This document shows, piece after piece, positions 26,578 to 34,657 of a stretch of DNA of 47,935 nt. Source of the DNA: CAYXWM01 sp964468805 (GTDB lineage: Bacteria > Bacillota > Clostridia > Lachnospirales > WRBF01); contig CAYXWM010000014.1 in assembly GCA_964468805.1 (NCBI GenBank), positions 1-47,935 of the forward strand, written 5' to 3'. The position numbers were made by a program, and so were the translations under genes. Each line of letters opens with the position of its first letter. Position 1 is the stretch's first letter. The notes beneath the pieces are model-generated. The model did not search any database. It worked only from the letters and a program-made list of their open reading frames with translations, and was not told where the DNA came from.

Positions 26578-26890
26578 CTAACTTATATAAAAATTTTTGA
26601 ATAATTATGCACAGGTAAATAATGTTAATACCTAGCCGGTATAGTTTTGTTTTTTTAGATATATTTTAGTCGTAAATATTTAACCCCTAACCGTTATATC
26701 CAATGTGCACTTATATTTAATATAATTTACCGGCATAGTAAACAATTTGTTTATTTTCGTCAAAGTTACGTCACCTAAAGTTATTATTGTTACCATTTCA
26801 TAAGTTTTCATTATCCGCATTACACAAACCGGAAAATTTTACTACAAGAACCTAAGTATAGACTTTTAGGGGTTGTTTGAAATGCCCTAA

Positions 26891-27430
26891 TTAAATACGA
26901 TTAATAAACATCCAAACTCCGTTCGCTATCCCTTGGGCACACTTTTCTCTGAAGTCTGCTTCGCTGAGTAACCGAGCATCATTTTCGTTGGTCAAAAAAC
27001 CCAATTCGGTTAAAATAGCCGGCATTTTTGTCAGCCTTAAAACCGCAAAATTCCGGGACTTGATTCCCAAGTCTGTAAGCCCGTTTTGGATAACCAATTG
27101 TTCCTGTACTATAGAGGCAAAATTCTCCGAGACACTGCCCTTACGATAATAAAAGGTTTCCGTTCCGCTCACCGCAGGGTCATCGCTTGAATTACAATGT
27201 ATACTGATAAAATAATCGGCCTCCCAGGCATTAGCCTCCTCGGCACGCTCTGTTAAACTCAAATTCGATTCGCCTGTTCTGGACAACTTAACGGTATAAC
27301 CGTATTCCTCTAAAATTCTTGCGGTTCTCATAGCCGTATCCAAATTTATTTCGGATTCCTTTTCGCCGGTTATTGTAGAAACAGCACCGGGGTTTGAGCC
27401 CCCATGACCCGGGTCTAAAAATATCTTCAT
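26891..27430 (-). CDS. N-acetylmuramoyl-L-alanine amidase (Amidase_3)
   Basis: A 179-residue zinc amidase that cleaves the bond between muramic acid and the stem peptide. It starts directly with the catalytic fold: FLDPGHGGSNPGA gives the first zinc His, EINLDTA the zinc Glu, FISIHCNSS the second zinc His, and PAILTELGFLTNENDARLL the catalytic Glu. No signal peptide or wall-binding domain is visible, unlike CwlD at 34714, so it may be released by lysis or act inside the mother cell. ATG at 27430 follows AGGAGGAT. It lies 128 bp downstream of the propeller/coiled-coil gene on the same strand. Confidence 0.93.
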   Translation of the reverse strand: MKIFLDPGHGGSNPGAVSTITGEKESEINLDTAMRTARILEEYGYTVKLSRTGESNLSLTERAEEANAWEADYFISIHCNSSDDPAVSGTETFYYRKGSVSENFASIVQEQLVIQNGLTDLGIKSRNFAVLRLTKMPAILTELGFLTNENDARLLSEADFREKCAQGIANGVWMFINRI

Positions 27431-27558
27431 TGTTAATCCTCCTAAACCTGATAATTTGTTAGGGAAGTTGATGTTGGGTAAAGTATACCAATCTTTAATT
27501 GGTGGGGATTATAAAGTACAGCATTAAAAAAGTATTGGTACAGTAATTAATTACTTTA

Positions 27559-29067
27559 TCAGTCGTTGTTTTCCGTAACATCCGCTTCGGGAGGATTATC
27601 GTTTGTTTCAACCGGTGGGTCGGTTTCGGTATTATTTTCAGAGGAAGTATCATTAGTCGTTTCCGGATCTTGATTAACGGTTTTTTGGTATAGTTCCACG
27701 CTTTTTTGTTTAAGTTTATCCAAGGCAATCAAATACTCCTCGTTTTTTTGCTCAAGGTATTTTATTTTTTCCAACATTTCGTTTCTTTCGTCTAAACTTT
27801 TTAAATAGTAGTTCTTCCGTTCGGTTTCTATCTGACGAACTTCTTCGTTGCGTTCCTTTAGCATAGCAGTGATTTCCATTAACTGCTCATTTTTCTCGCT
27901 TACTTGCCTTTGCAGAAGCGTTACTTGATTGGTTAAGCTGAATAATTTTTCGCTTAAATCATCGGAAATCTCCGAGTGAATTTCCGGCTTCTTTTTTATA
28001 GGCTTGGGTTGGGTTGGGGTAGGCTCTGCATCAGGCGGTCTGATTAAAGGAGCCAAAACAGGGTAAAAATCCTCGTTTTTGTCGGGAATCACCTGTATGT
28101 CCCAAGGATGACTTCTGTCTACATACAGCTCCCGGCAGTAATAATTGTCTTCTGACTGTGGGACATTGGAAATATAATGAGCCTTCATTGGATTTAAGCA
28201 GAATTTATTCCTATAACGGGCCGGACGATAGAAAGTCTTGCCTCTGTCCTCGGTACGGGTTTCGAAAAGTTGCCCGTTGCTGACGTACATAATGTAAAGA
28301 ATATTTTCCACGAAAAACATTATGCAGTTATCCAGCTTTTGAGACTCTGCTATAATAGTGGGTTGACTGAAACCTTCGTCCTCTTTTTTTCTGTAAATCA
28401 GCTGACATGAGAAGACGCTTTTAACTATGTAACAAACGTGTATGGCGTTATCTGTGGTAAGAAAACAAACATCCTGCAAATGGTTTACGGTTGAAAAAAT
28501 ATTATTGTAACTGCCCAATTTAGCCGGAGTTATCTCACGATAGCCTATACTGTTTTCCATACTCTTGTTGTAATAAAAAAGGAGTACATGTTCCCTTGTA
28601 ACGTGTTGCACTTGAAACATTTGGCTGTTCATGCCGGTAAATCTGTCTATACGCTGTGCCGGACCCCAGCGACCGTCTCCGTCTACGCTTTGAAAAACCA
28701 AGTAATTTGACTTTTCTTCAACGGCAGGAACATTGTAAATCAGACAAATGCCGTTATCTGTAATAATGGGTTTCAGCAGTATGGGGTGAACTTTGCCGGA
28801 TTGATTTTTCAAGATTACCTTGCTTACCCATTCGCCTTCTCCGTTGGTAAGCAAAACCACATCTCCCATTGAATCTTGGCATAAAAGATAGATAATTCCC
28901 TTTTCATCTATGGTGACGGTAAAATTCTCTCTGCCCTGCTCCAGAAGAACTTTTTCTCTCGCCCATTTGTTGTTTTCATAGGTTTTGTACAACAGGCCTC
29001 TGCCTTTAACATAATAGAAACAAAACAACCGGTTTTCCTTTAGCCTTACTATGTAACTGTTTTCCAT
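27559..29067 (-). CDS. unrecognised beta-propeller-like protein with C-terminal coiled coil
   Basis: A 502-residue protein without a recognised family name. Residues 1-340 consist of repeated short beta-rich blades with aromatic/Asp motifs (YYVKGRGLLYKTYENNKWA, YRKKEDEGFSQPTI, TRTEDRGKTFYRPARYR), resembling a sialidase-type or BNR propeller. A Pro/Lys-rich hinge (about 345-362) leads into a long heptad-repeat coiled coil (about 365-455, for example LFSLTNQVTLLQRQVSEKNEQL), and the tail is Asn/Asp/Glu/Thr-rich. There is no signal peptide, so it appears cytoplasmic. ATG at 29067 follows AGAGGTG. Its neighbour is an amidase without a signal peptide; a shared role in sporulation is possible but not shown. 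Confidence 0.75.
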   Translation of the reverse strand: MENSYIVRLKENRLFCFYYVKGRGLLYKTYENNKWAREKVLLEQGRENFTVTIDEKGIIYLLCQDSMGDVVLLTNGEGEWVSKVILKNQSGKVHPILLKPIITDNGICLIYNVPAVEEKSNYLVFQSVDGDGRWGPAQRIDRFTGMNSQMFQVQHVTREHVLLFYYNKSMENSIGYREITPAKLGSYNNIFSTVNHLQDVCFLTTDNAIHVCYIVKSVFSCQLIYRKKEDEGFSQPTIIAESQKLDNCIMFFVENILYIMYVSNGQLFETRTEDRGKTFYRPARYRNKFCLNPMKAHYISNVPQSEDNYYCRELYVDRSHPWDIQVIPDKNEDFYPVLAPLIRPPDAEPTPTQPKPIKKKPEIHSEISDDLSEKLFSLTNQVTLLQRQVSEKNEQLMEITAMLKERNEEVRQIETERKNYYLKSLDERNEMLEKIKYLEQKNEEYLIALDKLKQKSVELYQKTVNQDPETTNDTSSENNTETDPPVETNDNPPEADVTENND

Positions 29068-29396
29068 TTTTCACCTCTTATCCGATATTAAAAATCAAGC
29101 CATATGATATAACGCCGGAAAGTGCTTGTTTTCTTTATTATTCGCATTATCTGCCGTAATATATTTTATTAGTATAAATAGTTTTTATGAACAAAATCTC
29201 GTGTAAGGCTACAGTAAATCCGGATTAATAAGGACATTTCGGGAGAAAACCTTATTACGGGTTGAAACCGGCTTTCCTTTTAATTGTATTTCTTAAAAAA
29301 TCTCTGTATCAACATATTTTCTATAAAAATAGATTTACCATAGTCTTTTTTACAATAAAAAAAGCCCGAATAACTTCGGACTTTTTAAAAGTATTA
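29068..29396. other. intergenic region upstream of the propeller/coiled-coil gene
   Basis: About 330 bp separate rpsR from the next minus-strand gene. It contains the rpsR terminator (29358-29386) and the sequence GGGAGAAAACCTT near 29240, shared with the R2a hairpin. No ORF or clear promoter was recognised. Confidence 0.5.
29358..29386 (-). terminator. terminator of rpsF-ssb-rpsR
   Basis: AAAAAG-CCGAA paired with TTCGG-CTTTTT, with one mismatch, is followed on the minus strand by TTTTTTTATTG. It lies 11 bp after the rpsR stop. Confidence 0.9.
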
Positions 29397-29627
29397 TCAA
29401 TCGGATGTAAATGCCATTAAAGCAAGGTGTCTTGCACGTTTTACGGCTATGGTCAAAGCACGTTGATGTTTTGCACAGTTGCCTGTAATACGTCTGGGTA
29501 GAATTTTGGAACGTTCGGATACAAAGCGTTTAAGCTTTGCTACTTCCTTGTGGTCGATGTAGTTGATTTTATCTGTACAAAAAGCACAAACACGTTTTTT
29601 TCTGCGTCCGCGTTTTTTTTGAATCAT
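29397..29627 (-). CDS. rpsR: 30S ribosomal protein S18
   Basis: A 76-residue S18 of normal length, the partner of S6 on the small-subunit platform. It has the conserved DHKEVAKLKRFVSERSKILPRRITGNCAKHQRALTIAVKRARHLALM core. The N-terminus carries CAFC and a third Cys in GNCAKHQ, the zinc-type (C+) form of S18, which contrasts with the cysteine-free form. ATG at 29627 has TAGGAGG upstream. It is the third gene of rpsF-ssb-rpsR, 14 bp after ssb. Confidence 0.98.
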   Translation of the reverse strand: MIQKKRGRRKKRVCAFCTDKINYIDHKEVAKLKRFVSERSKILPRRITGNCAKHQRALTIAVKRARHLALMAFTSD

Positions 29628-29641
29628 ATTTATCCTCCTAA

Positions 29642-30085
29642 TCAGAACGGTAAGTCATCGTCTATATTTTCGTCGGTTTCGGTAAATCCCTCAGGCTCTC
29701 CGTAACCGTAATTGTCTGCGGAAGGAGCCGGTCTGCTTGAACTGCCTCCGCGGTTTTCGAAAGAAGATTTGCTTTCGCCAAACTCCTGTTCATCAACCAC
29801 AACTTCGGTAGTTCTGCGTTTTTGACCGTTGTTGTCTTCCCAAACTCGGACGGATAACCGGCCCGAAATACAAACCATCATACCTTTTTTAAAATATTTT
29901 TCACAAAATTCGGCAGGTTTGCCGAAAACAACGCAATCTATAAAGTCTGCGTCCGGTTCGCCCTGTCTTTTAAAGCGTTTGTTGACAGCCAAGCTGTATC
30001 TTGCAATAGCCAAAGGTTCAGCGGACTGAGAATAGCGTATTTCCGGGTCCTTGGTCAGTCGTCCCATGAGTATAACTTTATTCAT
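29642..30085 (-). CDS. ssb: single-stranded DNA-binding protein
   Basis: A 147-residue SSB with an N-terminal OB-fold (NKVILMGRLTKDPEIRYS to about residue 105), a Gly/Ser/Pro-rich linker and the acidic protein-docking tail DDDLPF at the end. It coats single-stranded DNA and recruits replication and repair proteins. The start chosen is the ATG at 30085, seven bases after GGGGG; the frame can extend two codons to a TTG, which is less likely. It sits between rpsF and rpsR, the standard Firmicutes order. Confidence 0.97.
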   Translation of the reverse strand: MNKVILMGRLTKDPEIRYSQSAEPLAIARYSLAVNKRFKRQGEPDADFIDCVVFGKPAEFCEKYFKKGMMVCISGRLSVRVWEDNNGQKRRTTEVVVDEQEFGESKSSFENRGGSSSRPAPSADNYGYGEPEGFTETDENIDDDLPF

Positions 30086-30124
30086 TGCCAATCCCCCAAT
30101 CTTTATCCTTCGGAAAACAGCTTG

Positions 30125-30412
30125 TTAAGCTTCCACACGCACGATTAAGAAACGCAATACGTTTTCCATGATTCTGATACGTTTTTCGATTTCGGCAGGA
30201 GCCGCAGCGTTTGAGGTAAAGGTGATAAAGCTATAGAAACCTTCGGTTTGCTTTTCGATTTCGTAAGCTAAACGTCTTCTTCCCCAATCATCGATTTTTT
30301 CGATTGTTCCTTCAAAGCGAGCAATCAATTTGTGAATTTTTTCAAATTCGGCTTTCATGCTGTCTTCTTCCAAGTCAGCTCTTAAAACTACAGCCAATTC
30401 ATACTTGTTCAA
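30125..30412 (-). CDS. rpsF: 30S ribosomal protein S6
   Basis: S6 binds S18 and helix h23 on the 30S platform. The family core NKYELAVVLRADLEEDSM, KIDDWGRRRLAYEIEKQTEGFY and ENVLRFLIVRVE is intact. I place the start at a TTG at 30412 (95 residues, the usual S6 length) because AAAGGAGG lies eight bases before it and the conserved protein begins there; the longer frame to 30457 would put that ribosome binding site inside the coding region. It leads the rpsF-ssb-rpsR operon, and its leader can form a hairpin that may be autoregulatory. Confidence 0.96.
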   Translation of the reverse strand: MNKYELAVVLRADLEEDSMKAEFEKIHKLIARFEGTIEKIDDWGRRRLAYEIEKQTEGFYSFITFTSNAAAPAEIEKRIRIMENVLRFLIVRVEA

Positions 30413-30459
30413 GTTCGTTTCCTCCTTTTGGACTATAGGCCTTCTTGACGAAAGCAAGG

Positions 30460-30500
30460 AATACCTGTTAAAATGTCGAAATGCTTTATTAACGGGTATT
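30460..30500 (-). promoter_or_regulatory. candidate S6:S18-type autoregulatory leader hairpin
   Basis: AATACC-C-GTTAA pairs with TTAAC-A-GGTATT (12-bp stem, single C/A mismatch) in the rpsF leader, about 48 nt before the start codon. A leader hairpin with a CCG-containing internal loop is known to bind the S6:S18 complex in many bacteria. The ACCCG here is suggestive, but the internal loop is smaller than expected. Confidence 0.4.
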
Positions 30501-30518
30501 TTTTATATACAAGTACCT

Positions 30519-30547
30519 ATCCTAACATAAGTGTGTTTAAAAATCAA
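30519..30547 (-). promoter_or_regulatory. promoter of rpsF-ssb-rpsR
   Basis: TTGATT and TAGGAT on the minus strand are separated by 17 bp, giving a leader of about 100 nt before the rpsF TTG. Confidence 0.5.
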
Positions 30548-30622
30548 CAGTAAATTTGGTACATAACGAAAGAAATTTCAGATTTTTCGAATATTTTAGC
30601 TTAGGAGAAATAAGATTAAAAC

Positions 30623-30970
30623 ATGAAAAAAATTATATTGCTATCTACAGGGTACATAAGCTTACTTTTAGGATTTATAGGCATTTTTCTACCGATTTTG
30701 CCCACAACTCCCTTTGTTTTGTTGGCAGCATCATGTTTTTGCTCCGTAAGCCCCAAAATATACCAAAAATTACTTGGGTCAAAATACTTCGGTGCTTATA
30801 TAAGCAATTACAGGAATAAAACACCGGTAAGTAAATCGGTAAAAATTAAGTCATTGATCTTTTTGTGGATTACCTTGATTATTTCTTCGTTCTTTATTTC
30901 CCAATTTTGGGTAAAATTGATTTTGCTTGCTGTGGGATTGGGAGTATCCTTACATATCTTGTTAATTTAG
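30623..30970 (+). CDS. YbaN family (DUF454) inner-membrane protein
   Basis: A 115-residue protein of the YbaN/DUF454 family, recognised by the N-terminal GYISLLLGFIGIFLPILPTTPFVLLAASCF, a short loop with SPKIYQKLLGSKYFGAYI, and two more hydrophobic helices at about 76-93 and 95-114. It is probably a four-helix membrane protein of unknown function. The only upstream Shine-Dalgarno-like sequence, AGGAGA, is about 13 bases from the ATG, so expression may be weak. Its last codons overlap the stop of convergent nnrD by 4 bp. Confidence 0.85.
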   Translation: MKKIILLSTGYISLLLGFIGIFLPILPTTPFVLLAASCFCSVSPKIYQKLLGSKYFGAYISNYRNKTPVSKSVKIKSLIFLWITLIISSFFISQFWVKLILLAVGLGVSLHILLI

Positions 30971-32457
30971 GAAGCTGTCAAGGCTTTGGGAATATATTCA
31001 GTTATATCCGAAGCCAAAACCCCGTAAAGCCCGATCTTTTCTGCCGCCAAATCACCTGCCTTGCCGTGAATGTAAGCACCTACCCCGGCGGCAGAAAACA
31101 ATTCCATTCCTTGAGCCGCCAAAGCGGCAATTATTCCGCTTAAAACATCACCGGAACCTGCCTTTGCCATAGATGGGTTTCCGGTGTTGTTTATAAAAAC
31201 CTTTCCCGTGTGATTAGCTATAACGGTTTTACAATCTTTAAGAAGGGTAACTATTCCGTGCTTATGAGAAAATTCCAAAGCCGTGTTTAAAACCCTATCT
31301 TGAATATAACCGGAAGTTGTTCCGGTTAAACGGCTCATCTCTCCGAAATGTGGAGTAATAACACAACGACCTTTCAAATCTTTCAATAATCCCAAATTTT
31401 TTGCCAATACATTAATACCGTCTGCATCCAAAATAATGGGACAAGCAGAGTTTTCTACAACTTTATAAACAAATTCCGCTGTGGTTTCGTTGTTTCCCAA
31501 ACCCGGTCCAAGAATAATTACATCTGCCCATGAAAGTTCCGGCTTTACTAATTCAAAGGCTTCTTTGCCCAAAAATCCGGTTTCGTCCGGTAAGGTTAGG
31601 GATATAGCTTCACGGAGGTTAATGTGTATAATGTCTGTCACGTGTTTTGTTGAGCAGACCTTAACCATACCCGCTCCGCTTCTGTAAGCACTTGTTGCAG
31701 CCAGTAAAGCTGCCCCGGGCATATTATCGCAGCCTGCCAGACAGAGAACCTTACCGTAAGTGTATTTGTTGGAACGTAAGCTACGCTTGGGTAACAAGGT
31801 TTTTAAGTCGCTTTCCTCCAAAATATAGGCAAAACCTTCGTTGTTTAAAAATCCCTCGACCATTGTTTCCGGTATGCCTGCCTTAATAATTGCCTTTTGT
31901 CCCGTATATTCACAACCGGGATACAAAAACATTTCCACCTTATGACACAAAATGGACAGGGTGAAATCCGGCTTAATTACGGTGTTTTCCCATGCTTCGT
32001 TGTTGTCACTCATTCCATAGGGATAATCAATGGAAATTACTGTTTTGGAAAGGTTATTAACTGTTTCTGCAATTTCAATATTTTCCTTATTATTACTACC
32101 CAAAGCATCCACAATAATCTCGGATGTTTTTATTTTAGAAAATAAGTTTTTATCATTTTTATATATTATGGGAGTTTCAAGAGTGTCTTTTTCATTTGGA
32201 CATTGATTACCTAAGTATAGGACAGTAACCTTATAATTCTCTACAATAAGATATTTTGCAAGAGCAATGCCTATTTGTCCCGGCTCACTGTCGTCTGTCA
32301 ATATCATAATCGATTTACAATCGTCTTTTAACAATTCTTTGCAAAACTCATACGCATCCTTTGCGGCATTTTCTATAAAAGTTTCATCACAAACTTGTTG
32401 TTCCCTTCGAATAAAATCTCGTAATTTCCGGTAAGTTTTGCTGTCAATTGCTTTCAC
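30967..32457 (-). CDS. nnrD: NAD(P)HX repair protein: dehydratase with degenerate epimerase domain
   Basis: A 496-residue YjeF-type fusion. The C-terminal ADP-dependent NAD(P)HX dehydratase domain (about 216-496) is intact: AGCDNMPGAALLAATSAYRSGAGMVKV, GPGLGNNETT, PIILDADGINVL, VITPHFGEMSRL and GNPSMAKAGSGDVLSGIIAAL. The N-terminal epimerase domain (about 1-215) is degraded: the usual NNGGDG loop is replaced by SEPGQIG, and DIPSG by DYPYG. Epimerase activity is therefore doubtful, although the fold seems kept (KVTVLYLG, KPDFTLSILCHKVEMFLYPG). The start is a GTG at 32457 after GAGGT. The enzyme repairs hydrated NADH and NADPH in the cytoplasm. Confidence 0.92.
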   Translation of the reverse strand: MKAIDSKTYRKLRDFIRREQQVCDETFIENAAKDAYEFCKELLKDDCKSIMILTDDSEPGQIGIALAKYLIVENYKVTVLYLGNQCPNEKDTLETPIIYKNDKNLFSKIKTSEIIVDALGSNNKENIEIAETVNNLSKTVISIDYPYGMSDNNEAWENTVIKPDFTLSILCHKVEMFLYPGCEYTGQKAIIKAGIPETMVEGFLNNEGFAYILEESDLKTLLPKRSLRSNKYTYGKVLCLAGCDNMPGAALLAATSAYRSGAGMVKVCSTKHVTDIIHINLREAISLTLPDETGFLGKEAFELVKPELSWADVIILGPGLGNNETTAEFVYKVVENSACPIILDADGINVLAKNLGLLKDLKGRCVITPHFGEMSRLTGTTSGYIQDRVLNTALEFSHKHGIVTLLKDCKTVIANHTGKVFINNTGNPSMAKAGSGDVLSGIIAALAAQGMELFSAAGVGAYIHGKAGDLAAEKIGLYGVLASDITEYIPKALTAS

Positions 32458-32602
32458 GGAACATACCTCATTATAATTTAATTTATTCTATAATATCTTT
32501 TTTGTATGTAAACTTCAAGGTTTATAGCTATATTGTATTGATAAACGCCGAAAAAATTATTCTGAATTATTTACAGCTAAATTATCTCAAATCCCCGAAC
32601 AC

Positions 32603-32631
32603 TTGACAGAAACGCAAAAAAACTATATATT
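32603..32631 (+). promoter_or_regulatory. sigma-A promoter of rplI-dnaB
   Basis: Consensus TTGACA and TATATT are spaced by 17 bp; transcription would start about 30 bp before the rplI ATG. Confidence 0.7.
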
Positions 32632-32666
32632 AAAGCAATACTACGCACTTTCGGAGGCGATAATCA

Positions 32667-33113
32667 ATGAAGGTAATTTTACTTGAAGATATAAAAGGTG
32701 TAGGCAAGAAAGACCAAATTATCGAAGCAAGCGACGGTTATGCTCGTAATTTTCTCTTTCCCAAAAAACTTGCCTTGGAAGCAACAAAGGCTAACTTAAA
32801 TATGTTGGATAAGAAACAAAAGGTGCTGAAAGAAAAGGCACAAAAAGAATTGGAAGACGCAAAAGCACTGGCAGCGGATATTTACAAATTAAGAATTATT
32901 GTCAACGTTAAAACCGGCGAAAACGGAAAATTGTTCGGCTCCGTTACTAACAAGGAAATCGCTCAAGCTCTCCTTACTCAAAAGGGTATAGACATAGACA
33001 AAAAGAAAATCGTAATTAACGACCCCATTAAATCCGTGGGCGAAAAGGAAGTAGACGTTAAGCTGCATCCGGAGGTTACAGCCAAATTAATGGTTGAAAT
33101 CGTGGAAGGATAA
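32667..33113 (+). CDS. rplI: 50S ribosomal protein L9
   Basis: A 148-residue L9 with the standard two-domain form: N-terminal 23S-rRNA-binding domain (MKVILLEDIKGVGKKDQIIEASDGYARNFLFPKKLA), a long connecting helix rich in Lys/Glu (about 45-75), and a C-terminal domain (GKLFGSVTNKEIAQALLTQKGIDIDKKKI). ATG at 32667 follows GGAGG. It overlaps nothing and runs into dnaB with a 2-bp gap, so the pair is one transcript, as in many Firmicutes. Confidence 0.98.
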   Translation: MKVILLEDIKGVGKKDQIIEASDGYARNFLFPKKLALEATKANLNMLDKKQKVLKEKAQKELEDAKALAADIYKLRIIVNVKTGENGKLFGSVTNKEIAQALLTQKGIDIDKKKIVINDPIKSVGEKEVDVKLHPEVTAKLMVEIVEG

Positions 33114-33115
33114 TT

Positions 33116-34441
33116 ATGGACACACAAAGAGTGCCTCCTAATGATTCTCAAGCCGAGCAAGCGGTACTGAGCAGTATGCTGTTTGACTCGGAAGCTGTGG
33201 TTTCGGCATTTGAAGCCATCAGAGGCGAGGATTTTTATTATCCCAATAACGGTGCAATTTTTAACGTAATGGTGGAGTTATTTCAACAGAATACCCCCGT
33301 AGATGCGGTTACCTTAAAAAATAAACTGTCTGAAAAGGGTTTATTGGACCAAGTGGGCGGTATGGAATATCTCACCACCCTGGCTGACGGATATTATACT
33401 TCGGCAAACATTAAGCATTATGTAAAAATCATTGAAGAAAAATCCATACTGAGAAAACTGATAAAGTCTTCTTCGGAAATTTGCTCCAAAGGTTATGCCG
33501 CCCAAGAGCCAGTGGAAATGATTTTGGAACAGGCAGAGAAGGCAATTTTTGAGATTTCCCAAGGACGAAATTCTTCCGAATTTGCTCATATACACGATGT
33601 TTTGGTTAATGCTATAAACCGTATAGAGGAAATTTATCTTTCCAAAGAAAAAATTACGGGTCTGCCCACCGGTTTTGTGGATATAGATTCAAAAACAGCC
33701 GGTTTGCAACCCTCTGACTTTATTTTGATAGCTGCAAGACCGTCTATGGGCAAAACCGCCTTTGCTTTGAACATAGCCCAAAATGTTTCCATACGAAACA
33801 GTAAATCCACCGCAATATTCAGCCTGGAAATGTCAAAGGAGCAGTTGGTTAACCGTCTGCTGTGTTCTGAGGCAATGGTAGATTCTCAAAAACTTCGTAC
33901 CGGTGATTTGACTGACGAGGACTGGACAAAAATCGTCCAAGCATTGGAGCCGCTATCCAAGTCGCAAATTTACATAGACGACACTCCCGGTATTACGGTA
34001 AACGAACTTCGAGCAAAATGCAGACGTCTAAAAACGGAAAAAGGTCTTGACCTTATAATGATAGACTACTTACAGCTAATGACCGGCTCGGGCAGAAGCG
34101 GTTCAAGACAAGAAGAAATATCGGAAATCTCCCGTTCTCTTAAAGCAGTGGCAAGAGAAATGAATGCTCCGGTTATAGCCCTTTCACAGCTCAGTCGTGC
34201 CTGTGAAACCCGACATGACCACCGACCCATGCTGTCCGACTTGCGTGAGTCCGGTGCAATCGAGCAGGACGCAGACGTGGTTGCCTTTCTTTATAGGGAC
34301 GAATATTATAACCCCGAAACCGAAAAGAAAAACCAAGCAGAAGTAATTATCGCAAAGCAACGTAACGGCCCTACCGGAACGGTAGATTTAATGTGGCTGT
34401 CTCAATATACAAAATTTGCAAGTATACTAAAAGGAATGTAA
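33116..34441 (+). CDS. dnaB: replicative DNA helicase DnaB
   Basis: A 441-residue hexameric replicative helicase (called DnaC in Bacillus). The N-terminal primase-interaction domain (PPNDSQAEQAVLSSMLFD to about 105) is followed by the RecA-like domain with Walker A ARPSMGKTAF (about 206-216), Walker B LIMIDYLQLMTGSG, LSQLSRACETR and the RPMLSDLRESGAIEQDADVV arginine-finger region. It unwinds DNA 5'-3' ahead of the fork. GGAAGGA upstream lies at the end of rplI, which suggests translational coupling. No intein is present. Confidence 0.98.
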   Translation: MDTQRVPPNDSQAEQAVLSSMLFDSEAVVSAFEAIRGEDFYYPNNGAIFNVMVELFQQNTPVDAVTLKNKLSEKGLLDQVGGMEYLTTLADGYYTSANIKHYVKIIEEKSILRKLIKSSSEICSKGYAAQEPVEMILEQAEKAIFEISQGRNSSEFAHIHDVLVNAINRIEEIYLSKEKITGLPTGFVDIDSKTAGLQPSDFILIAARPSMGKTAFALNIAQNVSIRNSKSTAIFSLEMSKEQLVNRLLCSEAMVDSQKLRTGDLTDEDWTKIVQALEPLSKSQIYIDDTPGITVNELRAKCRRLKTEKGLDLIMIDYLQLMTGSGRSGSRQEEISEISRSLKAVAREMNAPVIALSQLSRACETRHDHRPMLSDLRESGAIEQDADVVAFLYRDEYYNPETEKKNQAEVIIAKQRNGPTGTVDLMWLSQYTKFASILKGM

Positions 34442-34473
34442 AAAAGGAGTGAACTCGGGTTCGCTCCTTTTTT
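34441..34473 (+). terminator. rho-independent terminator of rplI-dnaB
   Basis: GGAGTGAAC/GGTTCGCTCC (one G-T pair) is flanked by A-run and followed by TTTTTT. It overlaps the last dnaB base and is the first of several hairpins in the dnaB-cwlD gap. Confidence 0.9.
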
Positions 34474-34497
34474 ATACTATATTAGTTCTACAAACCT

Positions 34498-34654
34498 TGA
34501 GGGAGAAAACCTTTTTTCAAACGGTGGATAAAGGTTTTCTCCCTCATACTAATTCCATTTAAATAGTAAGCAAAGTATGGAATTAGTCATAAACTCCCTC
34601 TTTCCAAAAAAGCCGTATATATAATCGTGTTTCTAATATTAAAGAAGATTTACT
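34498..34654 (+). repeat. R2 repeat, copy a, with nested R1-like ends
   Basis: This 157-bp block has three parts: a perfect 17-bp hairpin (TGAGGGAGAAAACCTTT and complement, 34498-34546), an R1-end palindrome (ACTAATTCCAT ... ATGGAATTAGT, 34548-34587), and a conserved block (CTCCCTCTTTCCAAAAAAGC onward, 34594-34654). The last block recurs inverted at 44340-44410 and, in shortened form, at 45056-45102. It fills the dnaB-cwlD gap. Confidence 0.65.
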
Positions 34655-34657
34655 ACA

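Larger units (their letters stand above)
26024..26890. other. 867-bp intergenic region upstream of the GGDEF-EAL gene
   Basis: From low to high coordinate it holds the GGDEF-EAL leader with a multi-stem element (26111-26196), the leader promoter (26277-26305), an AT-rich stretch without features (26306-26545), a minus-strand terminator (26550-26577) and a possible promoter at 26737-26765. No ORF with a ribosome binding site was seen. Confidence 0.55.

Noticed and set aside
26405..26580. Plus-strand small RNA starting from TTGACA at about 26406
   Set aside because: The -10 match (TTTAAT) is weak, and the hairpin at 26550 has its T-run on the minus strand, so a plus-strand transcript would not terminate there.
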